From an uncultured Sphingomonadaceae bacterium (GTDB taxonomy: Bacteria > Pseudomonadota > Alphaproteobacteria > Sphingomonadales > Sphingomonadaceae), in the NCBI GenBank assembly GCA_938050045.1, contig CALLJS010000011.1:1-64000 (forward strand): a stretch of 64,000 nt of DNA, in the 5' to 3' direction. Under the pieces are notes generated by a model, which searched no databases, had not been told where the DNA came from, and saw only the letters and a list, made by a program, of their open reading frames with translations. Each line of letters begins with the position of its first letter. Position 1 is the stretch's first letter. A program made the position numbers and the translations under genes. This document shows positions 8,967 to 20,629 of this stretch, in pieces.

Positions 8967-9330
8967 TCACCGTCTTGCCGTGCATTCAATTTCCACATGG
9001 GCATTGGCGGCGACGGTTTTCGCCGCAAAGGTGCTGCGCGCGGGATATTGCCATCAAAATATTCTTTATAAGCCCCATTGAACGCCGCGAAATCATTAAA
9101 ACCGGCTAAGATCACAAGGCACCGGACTATACGGTTCATGCTCACGCCGCGCTTCGCCAATTCTGCTTTAATCCGTTCCATCGCGTGGCGCGTTTCGGGG
9201 ACAATACTGCCAGGAACAACGCCTACGCCTGGTTTCGTGCCGAGCATCCCCGCCAAAAATACCCAGGCATCAACCTCTACGGCGCTGCTAAATGGAGTGC
9301 CTGATTTTTTGAGCGCTTCATTGCTGTGAG
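8967..9330 (-). pseudogene. RidA/YjgF-family enamine deaminase, degraded
   Basis: Read on the minus strand, SSAVEVDAWVFLAGMLGTKP then RIVRCLVILAGFNDFAAFN and YKEYFDGNIP follow the RidA family. A one-base frameshift after NIPR replaces the expected C-terminus; in the next frame STFAAKTVAANAHVEIECTA continues and ends at 8967-8969. Upstream there is a stop and no usable start before the family N-terminus. So both ends are damaged. RidA proteins hydrolyse reactive imine/enamine intermediates, but this copy is unlikely to work. It marks the border between the accessory left end and the normal chromosome. Confidence 0.75.
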
Positions 9331-9349
9331 ATCTGATTTTGGGGCTGTC

Positions 9350-9586
9350 TTATGCGGTGCCTTGAATGGTAAGCGTCTCGATGTTCAATGTATCGATATT
9401 GACGGTCTGATCGCTGGAAACCTTGCTATTGGCTGAGACTTCTTTGATTGTCTGGGCTTCTATGACAGTCTCTTCCTGTTTCGCCATATCTTCATCGCTG
9501 TTTTCTTGCGCGGCAAGAGAATGGGGCGCTGCCCATATATGGGCAGCGAGTAAAAATGCCATTGCGGTTTTTGGGGATAACATCAT
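9350..9586 (-). CDS. Small exported protein of unknown function
   Basis: 78 residues beginning MMLSPKTAMAFLLAA, a signal peptide with likely cleavage after SLAA near residue 26. The mature part is acidic, then shows a repeating pattern TVNIDTLNIETLTIQ in which hydrophobic and polar residues alternate every 4-5 positions, as in a short beta or collagen-like repeat. It follows uvrA by 13 bases on the same strand. I do not recognise a family. Short length keeps confidence moderate, but the signal peptide is convincing. Confidence 0.55.
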   Translation of the reverse strand: MMLSPKTAMAFLLAAHIWAAPHSLAAQENSDEDMAKQEETVIEAQTIKEVSANSKVSSDQTVNIDTLNIETLTIQGTA

Positions 9587-9599
9587 GCGTCTATATCAA

Positions 9600-12542
9600 T
9601 CACTTGGCTAACATGTCTTTCAAATATTTACCCGTATAGCTAGTTTTGGTTTTGGCGACTTGTTCGGGCGTTCCTGCCGCGATAATTTCGCCGCCATTAA
9701 CCCCGCCAAGCGGCCCGAGATCAAGGATATAATCGGCGGTTTTGATAACATCCAAATTATGTTCGATTACGACAATAGTATTGCCTTGCTCTGCCAAGCG
9801 GTGCAGTACTTCGAGCAATTTACGCACATCTTCAAAATGCAGTCCTGTGGTGGGTTCATCGAGGATATAGAGCGTTTGCCCTGTGGAGCGTTTGGAAAGC
9901 TCCTTGGCCAATTTTACGCGCTGCGCTTCGCCGCCCGACAGGGTGGTGGCTTGCTGCCCAACCTTGATATAGCCAAGGCCGACTTCGTATAGCATTTCCA
10001 TCTTGGCGCGGATCGATGGGACGGCTTTGTAAAATTCGACCGCATCCTCAATCGTCATGTCGAGAATATCGGCGATGGAATAGCCTTTCCATTTCACCTC
10101 TAATGTCTCGCGGTTGTAACGTTTGCCCTTGCACTGTTCGCAGGTCACATAAACATCGGGCAGAAAGTGCATCTCAATCTTGATAACGCCATCGCCTTTG
10201 CAAGCTTCGCAGCGCCCCCCCTTGACGTTAAAGCTGAAACGACCAGGTTTATAGCCGCGTGCTTGGGATTCGGGCAGACCCGCAAACCAATCACGAATAT
10301 TGGTGAAGGCACCCGTATAGGTGGCGGGGTTGGAACGCGGGGTGCGGCCAATTGGTGATTGGTCAATCTCTATCACCTTATCCAGATGCTCAAGCCCGCT
10401 GATTTTATCATGCTTGCCCGTGGTGATACGCGCACCATTAAGCTCTCGGGCCGCCGTCGCATAGAGCGTATCAACGGTGAAGCTTGATTTACCGCTACCC
10501 GATACACCCGTAATACAGGTGAAAGTTCCCAGCGGAATAGTGCCCGTCACATGTTTGAGATTATTGGCGGCTGCGCCTTTAATGGTCAATTTCTTGCCAT
10601 TGCCTTTGCGGCGTTTTTTGGGGATGGCAATGGCGCGCTTACCCGTCAGATAGTCAGCGGTGAGCGATTTTTTGGCGGTTAGGATTTGCTTGAGCGTACC
10701 TTTTGCCACCACTTCGCCGCCATGCACACCAGCACCAGGGCCAAGGTCGACAATATAATCAGCGGTCTTTATCGCATCTTCGTCATGTTCGACCACAATC
10801 ACAGTATTGCCCAAATCGCGCAAGCGTTTGAGAGTAGCAAGCAGACGATCATTGTCGCGTTGATGCAGGCCGATGCTAGGTTCGTCCAGCACGTAAAGCA
10901 CGCCCGATAAGCCGCTACCGATTTGGCTAGCAAGACGGATACGCTGGCTCTCGCCGCCCGATAATGTGCCCGATGTGCGGTTGAGGTTGAGATAATCTAA
11001 TCCGACATTGTTGAGAAAACCGATGCGCTCGACAATTTCTTTGAGGATTGGCGTTGCGATTTGGCTTTGCTGTTCATTGAGCGTTGCGGGCAGAGCGTCA
11101 AACCAAGCGACCGCATCTAATACCGATAATTGCGTGACGCTTGATATATCGCTATCGGCGAGGCGCACGCATAATGCTTCGGGTTTGAGGCGTTTGCCGC
11201 CGCAGGTCTCGCAGGGATGGGCGGCTTGATATTTGGATAATTCATCGCGCATCCAATTGCTCTCGGTCTGCAATAATCGGCGTTGTAAATTACCAAGCAC
11301 GCCCTCGAAAGCTTTTGTCACGCTATAGTTTTTTCGGCCATCTTTGAAGGTTAATTCCACGGGCATGCCGCCCGTACCGGTGAGAATAATTTCTTGTTGA
11401 TCTGTGCCTAAATCGCGCCATTTAGTGGTTAGGCTAAAATCATAAGCTTTCGCCAATGACCCTAAGACTTGCAGGTAATAGGGGCTGGGCGGATTGGATT
11501 TGGCCCATGGGAATATCGCCCCTTCTTTTAAGGATATATTATGGTTGGGTACAACCAAATCGCGGTCAAATTCTAATTTCTCACCTAGCCCATCGCAGGT
11601 CGGGCAAGCGCCTTGAGGGGCGTTGAAGGAGAATAAACGTGGCGCAATCTCTTCGATGGTAAAGCCAGATATGGGACAAGCAAATTTCTCTGAAAATATG
11701 ATACGGTTATCGGGGATGCCGCTGCCTTTCATGCCAGCCCCTTTTATTGCACCACCTTCTTTGGCCGTACTGTCTTCGTCTTTGGCTGCACCAACGGTCT
11801 TTGCCAATGCTTTGGCTACTGTGGTGTCAGCCAGATCAATATAGGCTAATCCCTCGGTGAGTTTGAGCGCGGTTTCAAAGCTATCGGCAAGCCGTGTTTC
11901 TATATCAGATTTTACCGCGATACGGTCTACGACTACTTCGATATCATGCTTATATTTTTTGTCGAGTTTGGGCGTATCCTCTATGTCATAAAATTCGCCA
12001 TCTATGCGGATACGTGTAAAGCCAGCTTTTTGCCATTCGAGTAATTCTTTACGATATTCGCCTTTGCGGCCGCGCACTACAGGGGCCAGCAGATAAGCGC
12101 GCGTTCCATGAGGTAATTGCATAACGCGATCGACCATCATGCTAACGCTTTGTGCGGATATTGGTTTGCCCGTTGCGGGGGAATAAGGAACGCCCACACG
12201 CGCCCAGAGCAAGCGCATATAATCATAAATTTCGGTGACGGTAGCAACGGTTGAACGTGGGTTGCGCGATGTGGTTTTCTGTTCAATCGAAATAGCAGGC
12301 GACAGGCCATCAATATGTTCGACATCGGGCTTTTGCATCATCTCCAAAAATTGCCGGGCATAAGCCGAGAGGGATTCGACATAGCGGCGCTGCCCCTCGG
12401 CATAGATAGTGTCAAATGCCAGCGATGATTTCCCCGACCCAGATAAGCCGGTAATGACGATTAATGTATCGCGCGGCAGATCAATATCCACGCCTTTTAG
12501 ATTATGTTCACGCGCCCCGCGCACTTTAATATGAGTTAGCAT
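9600..12542 (-). CDS. uvrA: Excinuclease ABC subunit A
   Basis: About 980 residues from the ATG at 12542 ([15 protein letters not shown]); an upstream ATG at 12578 would add 12 unusual residues. Two ABC ATPase units: Walker [10 protein letters not shown] and GVSGSGKSS, signatures [12 protein letters not shown] and [12 protein letters not shown], and zinc-binding pairs such as CETCGG and CEACKG with CEQCKG. Role: UvrA dimer with UvrB scans DNA for bulky damage and loads UvrB for nucleotide excision repair. A slightly longer insert with [13 protein letters not shown] lies before the first zinc module. Complete and expected to be functional. Confidence 0.97.
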   Translation of the reverse strand: MLTHIKVRGAREHNLKGVDIDLPRDTLIVITGLSGSGKSSLAFDTIYAEGQRRYVESLSAYARQFLEMMQKPDVEHIDGLSPAISIEQKTTSRNPRSTVATVTEIYDYMRLLWARVGVPYSPATGKPISAQSVSMMVDRVMQLPHGTRAYLLAPVVRGRKGEYRKELLEWQKAGFTRIRIDGEFYDIEDTPKLDKKYKHDIEVVVDRIAVKSDIETRLADSFETALKLTEGLAYIDLADTTVAKALAKTVGAAKDEDSTAKEGGAIKGAGMKGSGIPDNRIIFSEKFACPISGFTIEEIAPRLFSFNAPQGACPTCDGLGEKLEFDRDLVVPNHNISLKEGAIFPWAKSNPPSPYYLQVLGSLAKAYDFSLTTKWRDLGTDQQEIILTGTGGMPVELTFKDGRKNYSVTKAFEGVLGNLQRRLLQTESNWMRDELSKYQAAHPCETCGGKRLKPEALCVRLADSDISSVTQLSVLDAVAWFDALPATLNEQQSQIATPILKEIVERIGFLNNVGLDYLNLNRTSGTLSGGESQRIRLASQIGSGLSGVLYVLDEPSIGLHQRDNDRLLATLKRLRDLGNTVIVVEHDEDAIKTADYIVDLGPGAGVHGGEVVAKGTLKQILTAKKSLTADYLTGKRAIAIPKKRRKGNGKKLTIKGAAANNLKHVTGTIPLGTFTCITGVSGSGKSSFTVDTLYATAARELNGARITTGKHDKISGLEHLDKVIEIDQSPIGRTPRSNPATYTGAFTNIRDWFAGLPESQARGYKPGRFSFNVKGGRCEACKGDGVIKIEMHFLPDVYVTCEQCKGKRYNRETLEVKWKGYSIADILDMTIEDAVEFYKAVPSIRAKMEMLYEVGLGYIKVGQQATTLSGGEAQRVKLAKELSKRSTGQTLYILDEPTTGLHFEDVRKLLEVLHRLAEQGNTIVVIEHNLDVIKTADYILDLGPLGGVNGGEIIAAGTPEQVAKTKTSYTGKYLKDMLAK

Positions 12543-12578
12543 GCCATGTCTTTGCCGATGATTGCGATCAGAGTCCAT

Positions 12579-12960
12579 AGGCGAGCTATTTAATGATCAT
12601 ATTGCGTGATTTTTCGGACGATTAATAATCATATTTTGGATTGATAGAAAATATTTATCCTGATGACATACTTACTATATCATAATAATTTGTGTCCTGT
12701 TCTTAATCACTTTCAGGAAATACCCGTCTGAAAAGGCGATACCCTTTCCATAAGGCCCAAATGGTGAGGGCGAACAGTTTCAATAAATCAGCTAAGCAAT
12801 CTGTCCAAATAGTTGCGTAATTTAGTCTATCTGAAAAAATGTTCGAGCAATTAACGGGATCAGCGAAAATATAGTGCTAGGCGCGCAAAACGCTCCTAGC
12901 GCCGCAATTTGATTGTTTAACCTGAAGATGTGCCTGAGTCAGAATCTGTTGCAATTATTA
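12579..12960. other. Intergenic region with a hairpin and a possible gene remnant
   Basis: On the minus strand an open stretch from about 12877 to 12705 encodes residues such as CLADLLKLFALTIWALWKG and then FRRVFPESD before a TAA, which looks like the C-terminus of a small membrane protein. It has no ATG, GTG or TTG start before that point. A hairpin GCTAGGCGCG-CAAAA-CGCTCCTAGC (one mismatch) lies at 12876-12900, after the gene at 12961-13434, and may be its terminator although the T-run is poor. Nothing else is evident. Confidence 0.35.
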
Positions 12961-13434
12961 TCAATACTCTGTGTCCGTATCTGTTAAAAGTACTATAAAT
13001 CCAACTGTGGCAATTATCACGGGGATAGCAACAACAATTCCAACAACTCCCAATGTGGTGATATTATTCTGATCGTCATCAATGCGATATGTTCTGCCAT
13101 TGACTAACATTTGTGGGTTTTGATCTAAGGTAAAGCCAATACGGCCCGTGTTGCGGTTCACTATTGGCGCTGGTTGTAATGAATAACGATTGAAATCGAG
13201 CTTAAATTGCTCTTGTTGAACATGCGATTGTTGGAGAGAAAATTCAACACGTGGTTTGGCATTTGCTTTTTTCTTATCGCCGCCAAAAGGGATGACAATG
13301 CTGGCACCCGCTTGCAAACCATTCGCACCATAATTTTGTGACGGATGATAGCTTTGCGCGGCTACTGGTGATAGGCTTAATGAAAGAATTGCGATTAATG
13401 CTGTCGACTTGGCTGCTGTAGAAATAGTTTTCAT
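12961..13434 (-). CDS. Exported hypothetical protein with C-terminal membrane segment
   Basis: 157 residues from the ATG at 13434, preceded by AAGGGGA; an upstream ATG at 13464 is less likely. N-terminal signal peptide MKTISTAAKSTALIAILS ending in SPVAAQ. The middle part carries SIVIPFGGDKKKANAKPRVEFSL, then repeated polar/aromatic stretches; the C-terminus TTLGVVGIVVAIPVIIATVGF is a single transmembrane helix followed by an acidic tail. The pattern is seen in sphingomonad exported proteins of unknown role. No enzyme motif. Confidence 0.65.
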   Translation of the reverse strand: MKTISTAAKSTALIAILSLSLSPVAAQSYHPSQNYGANGLQAGASIVIPFGGDKKKANAKPRVEFSLQQSHVQQEQFKLDFNRYSLQPAPIVNRNTGRIGFTLDQNPQMLVNGRTYRIDDDQNNITTLGVVGIVVAIPVIIATVGFIVLLTDTDTEY

Positions 13435-13690
13435 TTTCTTATATCCCCTTTTGATTAGGATCAAGCTAGCGAGCTAATATGTCAGAAATAAGACTATAAT
13501 TTGACAGGTTTTGCATAATTTAGATCATCAATTCTTGATTCCAGCCTATTATTTCTATGCAAAGGCCCGGCCATCTTATTATGTTTGGTAAAAGCTCTTT
13601 TGATTATTGCGGCGTAAATTTATGGCCCTCTATCAATCAAATATTTGATTGGGGCTAGCATTTTACGAACAGCCATGCTTCACATTGCTT

Positions 13691-14485
13691 ATGGAAAATG
13701 AAGAACAAAATGTCATCGCCGCTTCTACGCTTATTATATTTAGAGATGCCGACGATGGCCCGCCCGAATTATTAATGGTTGAGCGTTCTGCAAAAATGGT
13801 GTTTGCCGCTGGTGCTGCCGTATTTCCGGGCGGGCGCGTGGATGAAGGTGATTTTACCTATGCGGATGGTATCGATAGCGGTTTAGAAAAAGATGAGGCC
13901 GCAGCCCGCATTGGCGCAATCCGAGAGACTTTAGAGGAGGCTGGTTTAGCCCTTGGCATAGAAGGTGTCACTGGCCAAGATCAAATTGAGCAAGCGCGTA
14001 CTGCGCTGCATGATGGCAAAACTATCGGCGATATTTGTGATATGTTTGGCTGGCGGTTGAATTTGGATGCGCTAACCCCTTGGTCGCGCTGGCGGCCGCC
14101 CGCCTTTGAGATTAAGCGTATTTTTGATACGCGATTTTATATTGTGAATGCGGGTAAGGATGAGCATTTAGCCAAAGTTGATGCAACCGAAAATCGGACA
14201 TTATTTTGGGCCAGCGCTGCCGAAGTTTTGCGCCGCGCAGATTTAGCACCAATCGAAGGAGAGAAGAATGAAGCCGTACTTATCATTTTTCCAACGCGCC
14301 GCAATTTGGAACGGCTAGCGCAATTTAATGATTTTGAATCGACCAAAGCTCATGCGCTTAAATACCCCTCGGCTATGGTGAAAACTTATACCGAGAAACG
14401 CGACAATGGCCTGTATCTCTGTATTCCCGATGGGCATGGTTATCCAGTAATTGAGGAAGCTTTTGATCAAGCAAAACGAGGATAG
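13691..14485 (+). CDS. Nudix hydrolase, NUDT19-like with inserted loop
   Basis: 264 residues from MENEEQ. Nudix signature is split: FPGGRVDEGD, an insert of about 20 residues, then AAIRETLEEAGL-like GAIRETLEEAGLAL, giving the metal-binding R-E-x2-E-E-x-G core. The insertion between the two halves is a feature of the larger Nudix group containing NUDT19, which hydrolyses CoA derivatives or related pyrophosphates. Substrate cannot be set from sequence. It starts a two-gene unit, with the nucleoside transporter 2 bases downstream. Confidence 0.85.
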   Translation: MENEEQNVIAASTLIIFRDADDGPPELLMVERSAKMVFAAGAAVFPGGRVDEGDFTYADGIDSGLEKDEAAARIGAIRETLEEAGLALGIEGVTGQDQIEQARTALHDGKTIGDICDMFGWRLNLDALTPWSRWRPPAFEIKRIFDTRFYIVNAGKDEHLAKVDATENRTLFWASAAEVLRRADLAPIEGEKNEAVLIIFPTRRNLERLAQFNDFESTKAHALKYPSAMVKTYTEKRDNGLYLCIPDGHGYPVIEEAFDQAKRG

Positions 14486-14487
14486 CT

Positions 14488-15747
14488 ATGGGGCAATTTC
14501 AGGGGCTGATCGGCATTGCGCTTATCATTATAATATCATGGATATTGTCCGATAATCGCAGCGCTATTAAATCACAATGGCAATGGATAGGCGGCGCATT
14601 ATTGGCGCAATTTGCGCTTGCACTTATCCTATTGCGCGTGCCATTTGTGTGGGACATTATCGGCATTGCCAACCAAGGCGTATTGGCGATTGAGCAAGCC
14701 ACATTAGTCGGCACGAGCTTTATATTTGGCTATGCGGGCGGCGCAGAAGTGCCATTTGTGATGAAAAAAGATGCGCAGCCACCCCTGATTATCGCCTTTC
14801 AAATATTACCTTTGATTGTTGTTTTTTCCGCCCTTGCCGCATTGTTATGGCATTGGGGCGTGCTCAAATTTTTGGTGCGCGGACTAAGCTGGCTGCTTCA
14901 AAAAACAATGGGCGTGAGCGGCGTGGTTGGTTTAAGCGGCGGCGCGAGCATATTCCTTGGTTTGGTCGAAAGCCCAATGATGATTAGAGCCTATTTGAAC
15001 AAAATTAGCCGCAGCGAATTATTCATGGTCATGGTGCTGGCGATGGCGACTATATCGGGGGCAATCCTTATCCTATATGCCACCACATTGTCCAAAATCC
15101 TGCCCAATGCTGTGGGCCATATGATAGCAGCATCGCTTATATCACTGCCAGCCGCCTTGTTAATCGCGCGGATCATGGTGCCGACTAAGGGGGGAACTAT
15201 GGCGAGGCTGGATGATACGAAGCTCAAATATGAAAATAGTATCGATGCAATTGTGCGCGGGACGATCGATGGAGTGCAATTATTATTGGCCGTGATGGCC
15301 GTGATTATAGTGGTTTTTGCTTTGGTGGCCTTGGTCGATCAGATGTTTGCACTGCTGCCGTTGGTGGAGGGCGAAGTCATTAGCTTGCGCCGATTATTTG
15401 GTTGGATGTTTGCACCGCTGATGTGGGCGATTGGCGTGCCATGGAGCGAAGCGGCCGATGCAGGTGCGCTGATGGGGACAAAAGCGATCTTAAATGAATT
15501 TGTAGCCTATTTGGATTTGGCGGCATTAGAGGCTGGTACGTTCAGCATGCGCAGCCAACTTATCATCACCTATGCGCTGTGCGGTGTGGCCAATCTCGCC
15601 AGCGTAGGTTTGTTGGTTTCTACCATTGGCACATTATGCCCACAGCGGCGCGGTGATGTCGCAAAATTGGGCATGAAAAGCTGGGTCGCGGGTAATTTTG
15701 CTACCATGATGACGGGCGCTGTTGTGGGGCTGATTACTTTTGCTTGA
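14488..15747 (+). CDS. Concentrative nucleoside transporter (NupC/CNT family)
   Basis: 419 residues, strongly hydrophobic with about ten membrane segments. Family features are GTSFIFGYAGG, GVSGVVGLSGGASIFLGLVESP, and in the C-terminal half GVPWSEAADAGALMGTKAILNEF and SMRSQLIITYALCGVANLASVG. Role: proton- or sodium-coupled nucleoside uptake at the inner membrane. It is coupled to the nudix gene (2-base gap), suggesting a shared role in nucleotide or nucleoside turnover, though the nudix substrate is unknown. Confidence 0.92.
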   Translation: MGQFQGLIGIALIIIISWILSDNRSAIKSQWQWIGGALLAQFALALILLRVPFVWDIIGIANQGVLAIEQATLVGTSFIFGYAGGAEVPFVMKKDAQPPLIIAFQILPLIVVFSALAALLWHWGVLKFLVRGLSWLLQKTMGVSGVVGLSGGASIFLGLVESPMMIRAYLNKISRSELFMVMVLAMATISGAILILYATTLSKILPNAVGHMIAASLISLPAALLIARIMVPTKGGTMARLDDTKLKYENSIDAIVRGTIDGVQLLLAVMAVIIVVFALVALVDQMFALLPLVEGEVISLRRLFGWMFAPLMWAIGVPWSEAADAGALMGTKAILNEFVAYLDLAALEAGTFSMRSQLIITYALCGVANLASVGLLVSTIGTLCPQRRGDVAKLGMKSWVAGNFATMMTGAVVGLITFA

Positions 15748-15761
15748 AATCAGATGTTGAT

Positions 15762-16079
15762 TTAATCTTCTTGGGCAATGGTGACGGTTAAGCCTTCGAT
15801 AGCCTCGCTGATGTTAATTTGGCACGATAGGCGTGAATTTTCATCGCGGTGCTCGCTGCTTTCCAGTAAATCATCTTCATCTTCGCCCATAGTGTCGACT
15901 ATGTCCTTAAAGCTTGGTTCAATATGCACATGGCACGTTGCGCATGAACAGCATCCGCCGCACAGAGCAAGCAATTCATCAAAGCCATTGTCGCGGATCA
16001 CTTCCATCAAGGATAGGCCATTTTCGGCTTCTATGTCTTTTTTCTCGCCGCTTTGGTTGATTACAGTGATTTTGGTCAT
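15762..16079 (-). CDS. 2Fe-2S ferredoxin, adrenodoxin type
   Basis: 105 residues from ATG 16079, which has AAGGAACGAG upstream; an earlier in-frame start at 16118 is less likely. Cluster ligands are Cys40, Cys46, Cys49 and Cys86 in CGGCCSCATCH and RLSCQI, the C-x5-C-x2-C...C order of the adrenodoxin/putidaredoxin group. Two extra cysteines (43 and 44) lie between ligands. Role: electron carrier, often to cytochrome P450s, or in Fe-S assembly; the partner is not in this window. Confidence 0.93.
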   Translation of the reverse strand: MTKITVINQSGEKKDIEAENGLSLMEVIRDNGFDELLALCGGCCSCATCHVHIEPSFKDIVDTMGEDEDDLLESSEHRDENSRLSCQINISEAIEGLTVTIAQED

Positions 16080-16264
16080 GCTCGTTCCTTTGGAATTATT
16101 TCGCAATATAATGGTCAATTAATGATAAATGACGATGTTGCAATGCTTATTTTCAGAGTTTGTTTCAAGAAATGCACAATTTTTTGCGTCTCAATAATGG
16201 ACATAAAGAAAATCATGATTATGTGGTTATTATCATTATTATAAACGCGCCAGCGAGCGTATGA

Positions 16265-17236
<972 letters not shown>

Positions 17237-17323
17237 TCTTATGTTAGTACTCAACTTATCCGTTATGATAAATATTCTGGTTTATATAGGGCGTTAAAGC
17301 CATCCCATCACCGTTAGATAATT

Positions 17324-17392
17324 GTCATCCTGAACTCGCTTCAGGATAGTTGATTATATCAGGCGTGTCATGCTGAAACAAGTTCAGCATTA
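17324..17392. repeat. Two REP-like palindromes between trxB and glcB
   Basis: ATCCTGAA-(5)-TTCAGGAT at 17327-17347 and ATGCTGAA-(5)-TTCAGCAT at 17370-17390. The second matches the palindrome at 54039-54059 in the other orientation (TGAACTTGTTTCA core). They lie between convergent genes, where such elements may end transcription or protect mRNA 3' ends. Dispersed copies point to a genome-wide REP family. Confidence 0.7.
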
Positions 17393-17416
17393 CGATTATG
17401 ATTAGGTCAATTCTCT

Positions 17417-19531
17417 CTAACGTGCCTTTAGTTTTAGACGCCAAGCATGCAGCAATGGCTCGGTATAGCCAGAGGGTTGCGCTGTGCCCTTGAACACCAA
17501 TTCGCGTGCGGCTTGGAACGCCATGCTATTGTGCGGATCATCGGCCATGGGCGTATAGAGCGGATCGCCTGCATTTTGCGCATCGACCTTAGCCGCCATT
17601 TTCAGCAATGCGGCATCAACCTGTTGTTCGGTGCAAATATCATGTAAGAGCCAATTGGCCATATGCTGCGATGATATGCGCAATGTCGCGCGATCTTCCA
17701 TAAGGCCTATGTCATTGATGTCAGGGACTTTGGAACAGCCAATGCCTTGGTCAATCCAGCGCACCACATAGCCCAATATGCCCTGCGCATTATTTTCTAG
17801 CTCATGGGCAATTTCTTCTGCGCTCCAATCGGTGTTGGCCGCAAAGGGGATGGTGAGCAATTTCTCTAGCGTAGGAATCTCTTGGTTCATCATCTCGGAT
17901 TGCAGGGCGAAAACATCGACCTGATGATAATGCAGCGCGTGTAATGTCGCCGCCGTTGGCGATGGAACCCATGCGGTATTGGCCCCCGTTTTTGGATGGC
18001 CAATTTTTTGCTCCATCATATCGGCCATAAGATCGGGCATGGCCCACATGCCTTTGCCTATTTGTGCCTTGCCCGACAGGCCGCACGCTAGACCAATGGC
18101 CACATTACGCGCTTCATAAGCGGCAATCCAATCGCTGCTTTTCATCTGCGCTTTGCGGATCATCGCCCCGCCATGCATCGACGTATGCATTTCATCGCCC
18201 GTACGATCCAAAAAGCCTGTGTTGATAAAGACTATGCGGTCTTTAACGGCATGGATACAGGCCGCGAGGTTCGCCGATGTGCGGCGTTCTTCGTCCATCA
18301 CACCAACTTTGATGGTGTGACGCTCTAGGCCGAGCAAATCCTCGACAGCATTAAACAGATCATTGGTCATCGTGCATTCTTTGGGGCCGTGCATTTTGGG
18401 TTTGACAATATTGATGCTACCCGCGCGGCTATTGCGATATTGGCCAAGCGATTTGAGATCGTGCAAAGCGATGAGCGATGTAAACACTGCATCCATAATG
18501 CCTTCGCCAATTTCGCATGTTTCGCCATTTGCATCCTGATAGAGGATCGCAGAGTTTGTCATCAAATGACCCACGTTGCGCACAAACATCATGCTGCGGC
18601 CATGCAAGGTGAGGGGGATGCCATCATGATCGACATATTCGCGGTCAGGGTTTAAGGTGCGATTGCGGGTTTTGCCGTCTTTTTCAAAGCTTGCGGTTAA
18701 ATCGCCGCGCATCAGACCAAGCCAATTACGGTAAGCAATAATTTTGTCTTCGGCATCAACGGCGGCGACGCTATCTTCCATATCAATGATAGTGGTAATG
18801 GCTGCTTCAATAACCACATCGGCGATATGTGCCTTATCATTTTTGCCAATTGGGTTATTTCGATCAATGATAATTTCAATATGAAGACCATTATGCTTGA
18901 ACAGCATATTATCGTCAGCGGTGCCTATAAAGCATTCGGGGTTTTTCAGCGCGGGTTTACCGCTATCATATTCTGTCCATGATCCAGTTGTAAGCGGTAA
19001 TATCATATCCAGATATTTACGCGCCTTAGCAATCACCGCATCGCCGCGTGCTTGGTCATATCCACCCGCTTTGGCAGGCGGCGCATCCAGCGCATCGGTG
19101 CCATAGAGCGCATCATAGAGGCTACCCCAGCGAGCATTGGCGGCGTTGATAACAAAGCGATCATTGAGCGATGGCACAACCAATTGCGGGCCTGCGGTGG
19201 TTGCTATCTCGCTATCTACATTTTGAGTAGTGATAGAAAATGGTGCTGGCTCTTTGACCAAATAATCAATGTCCCGCAGAAAATTAATATAAGCCGCAGC
19301 GTCAATTTGAGGTCCATCTCGTTTTTCATGCCATCCATCTATTTTATTCTGCAATATTTCGCGTTGCTCAAGCAAGCTGCGGTTGCGCGGCATGAAATCT
19401 TGGGCAATCTTAGCAAAACCATTCCAAAAATGATCGGCGTCAATGCCAGTGTCTGGCAGGACTTCATTTTCAATGAAATTGAACAAATTTGTGGATATAG
19501 AGAGAGATGCTTTTTGGGTATATTGGGTCAT
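17417..19531 (-). CDS. glcB: Malate synthase G
   Basis: 704 residues, G-type length. Landmarks: [68 protein letters not shown] and [20 protein letters not shown]. Role: condenses glyoxylate and acetyl-CoA to malate, the second step of the glyoxylate shunt. Isocitrate lyase, the first step, is at the right end of the window about 43 kb away. Lies alone between a REP pair and the DUF1223 gene. Confidence 0.97.
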   Translation of the reverse strand: MTQYTQKASLSISTNLFNFIENEVLPDTGIDADHFWNGFAKIAQDFMPRNRSLLEQREILQNKIDGWHEKRDGPQIDAAAYINFLRDIDYLVKEPAPFSITTQNVDSEIATTAGPQLVVPSLNDRFVINAANARWGSLYDALYGTDALDAPPAKAGGYDQARGDAVIAKARKYLDMILPLTTGSWTEYDSGKPALKNPECFIGTADDNMLFKHNGLHIEIIIDRNNPIGKNDKAHIADVVIEAAITTIIDMEDSVAAVDAEDKIIAYRNWLGLMRGDLTASFEKDGKTRNRTLNPDREYVDHDGIPLTLHGRSMMFVRNVGHLMTNSAILYQDANGETCEIGEGIMDAVFTSLIALHDLKSLGQYRNSRAGSINIVKPKMHGPKECTMTNDLFNAVEDLLGLERHTIKVGVMDEERRTSANLAACIHAVKDRIVFINTGFLDRTGDEMHTSMHGGAMIRKAQMKSSDWIAAYEARNVAIGLACGLSGKAQIGKGMWAMPDLMADMMEQKIGHPKTGANTAWVPSPTAATLHALHYHQVDVFALQSEMMNQEIPTLEKLLTIPFAANTDWSAEEIAHELENNAQGILGYVVRWIDQGIGCSKVPDINDIGLMEDRATLRISSQHMANWLLHDICTEQQVDAALLKMAAKVDAQNAGDPLYTPMADDPHNSMAFQAARELVFKGTAQPSGYTEPLLHAWRLKLKAR

Positions 19532-19638
19532 TATGGCTCCTATGGTTTTCTGGGGAGGAGCTTATTATTACGTCTATTTAACGCAAGACAGTATAAAACT
19601 AAAGCTTAAAATATTTATAAATGAAAATAATTAATATT

Positions 19639-20484
19639 TTAGGAGATACGAGAAGCTGATAATATTTTGCCCGTACCCATATTTTGCACCAAAATCACGC
19701 TTTTCCAGCGGCTATTCTTTGCCTTGGGTAACGCTATACTTTTGGCTTTTCCAGTCCAATATCCCATATCGTGCAATTCTCTGACGATATTTTTATGCGG
19801 CAAAGTGCGCCCGCTATTTTCGCCAGATTTGATTGCTATATTTTGCGTGCGCGGATCATAACGCACGAGCCAAACCTTGGTATTAAATTGCTTGTTATTG
19901 GCTTTGCTGATATTTACAATATCCGATTTACCCGAGATAGAAGGGCCGCCATAAATTTTACGGCTATTTTTTACCGCCTGCTGCAATTCACCGGGACGAT
20001 TACCCACGATTGCGCGCGTTCCATTGATAACTATTTGCGGGGTGTAAACATTGCGCTCTCGCAACGTCCGCGCATAAGCAACTTGGCGGTCGGTATATTT
20101 TTGATCGCCGAAAATATCCTTCCATCCAAGCCTATCCCAATATGTGACAGAGAAATTGAGGGCGATTACATTGGGATCATTTGTGATATTATTGAGCGCC
20201 ATATTAGCGGGAGGACAAGATGAGCAACCTTGGCTTTGATATAATTCAATAACGATAGGACTTTTTTGCAATGTATTTTTGTTGTTCGATGCTTGCAAAG
20301 AGACGTTGAGAGGAGAGCTATTTAAGCCATTATAAATTGGGCTGACCATTATTGGTTTATCAAAATCATCCTGTAATTTTGACGTAAGCTCACCATTGCT
20401 TAAGCCCTGTCCCCCAATGGAAAAGAGCGGAATAAGTCCAAAAATAATCATTCCAGATTTTAGCGATGATTGCCACGATAGCAT
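19639..20484 (-). CDS. DUF1223 protein, exported thioredoxin-like
   Basis: 281 residues. A hydrophobic N-terminus fits a signal peptide. The conserved block begins PIVIELYQSQGCSSCPPAN with a C-x2-C pair at Cys87 and Cys90, then SVTYWDRLGWKD, and YTPQIVINGTRAIVG with a cis-proline-like site. DUF1223 proteins are thioredoxin-fold, secreted and of unknown role. GGAG ribosome-binding site before ATG 20484. Adjacent to, and oriented with, the DUF1801 gene. Confidence 0.85.
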   Translation of the reverse strand: MLSWQSSLKSGMIIFGLIPLFSIGGQGLSNGELTSKLQDDFDKPIMVSPIYNGLNSSPLNVSLQASNNKNTLQKSPIVIELYQSQGCSSCPPANMALNNITNDPNVIALNFSVTYWDRLGWKDIFGDQKYTDRQVAYARTLRERNVYTPQIVINGTRAIVGNRPGELQQAVKNSRKIYGGPSISGKSDIVNISKANNKQFNTKVWLVRYDPRTQNIAIKSGENSGRTLPHKNIVRELHDMGYWTGKAKSIALPKAKNSRWKSVILVQNMGTGKILSASRIS

Positions 20485-20629
20485 GTAAAAAGCTCCATAA
20501 GGATAATGCGCGATAATATATTAAAGTGAACGAGAAGGTTGAGGAGGTCAAACCCCTCGTTCAAATAGTGTTTCGTATTAATTTCTTTTTTCGTTACACA
20601 GGATAAATAGTATAGGATTATAATCATAA

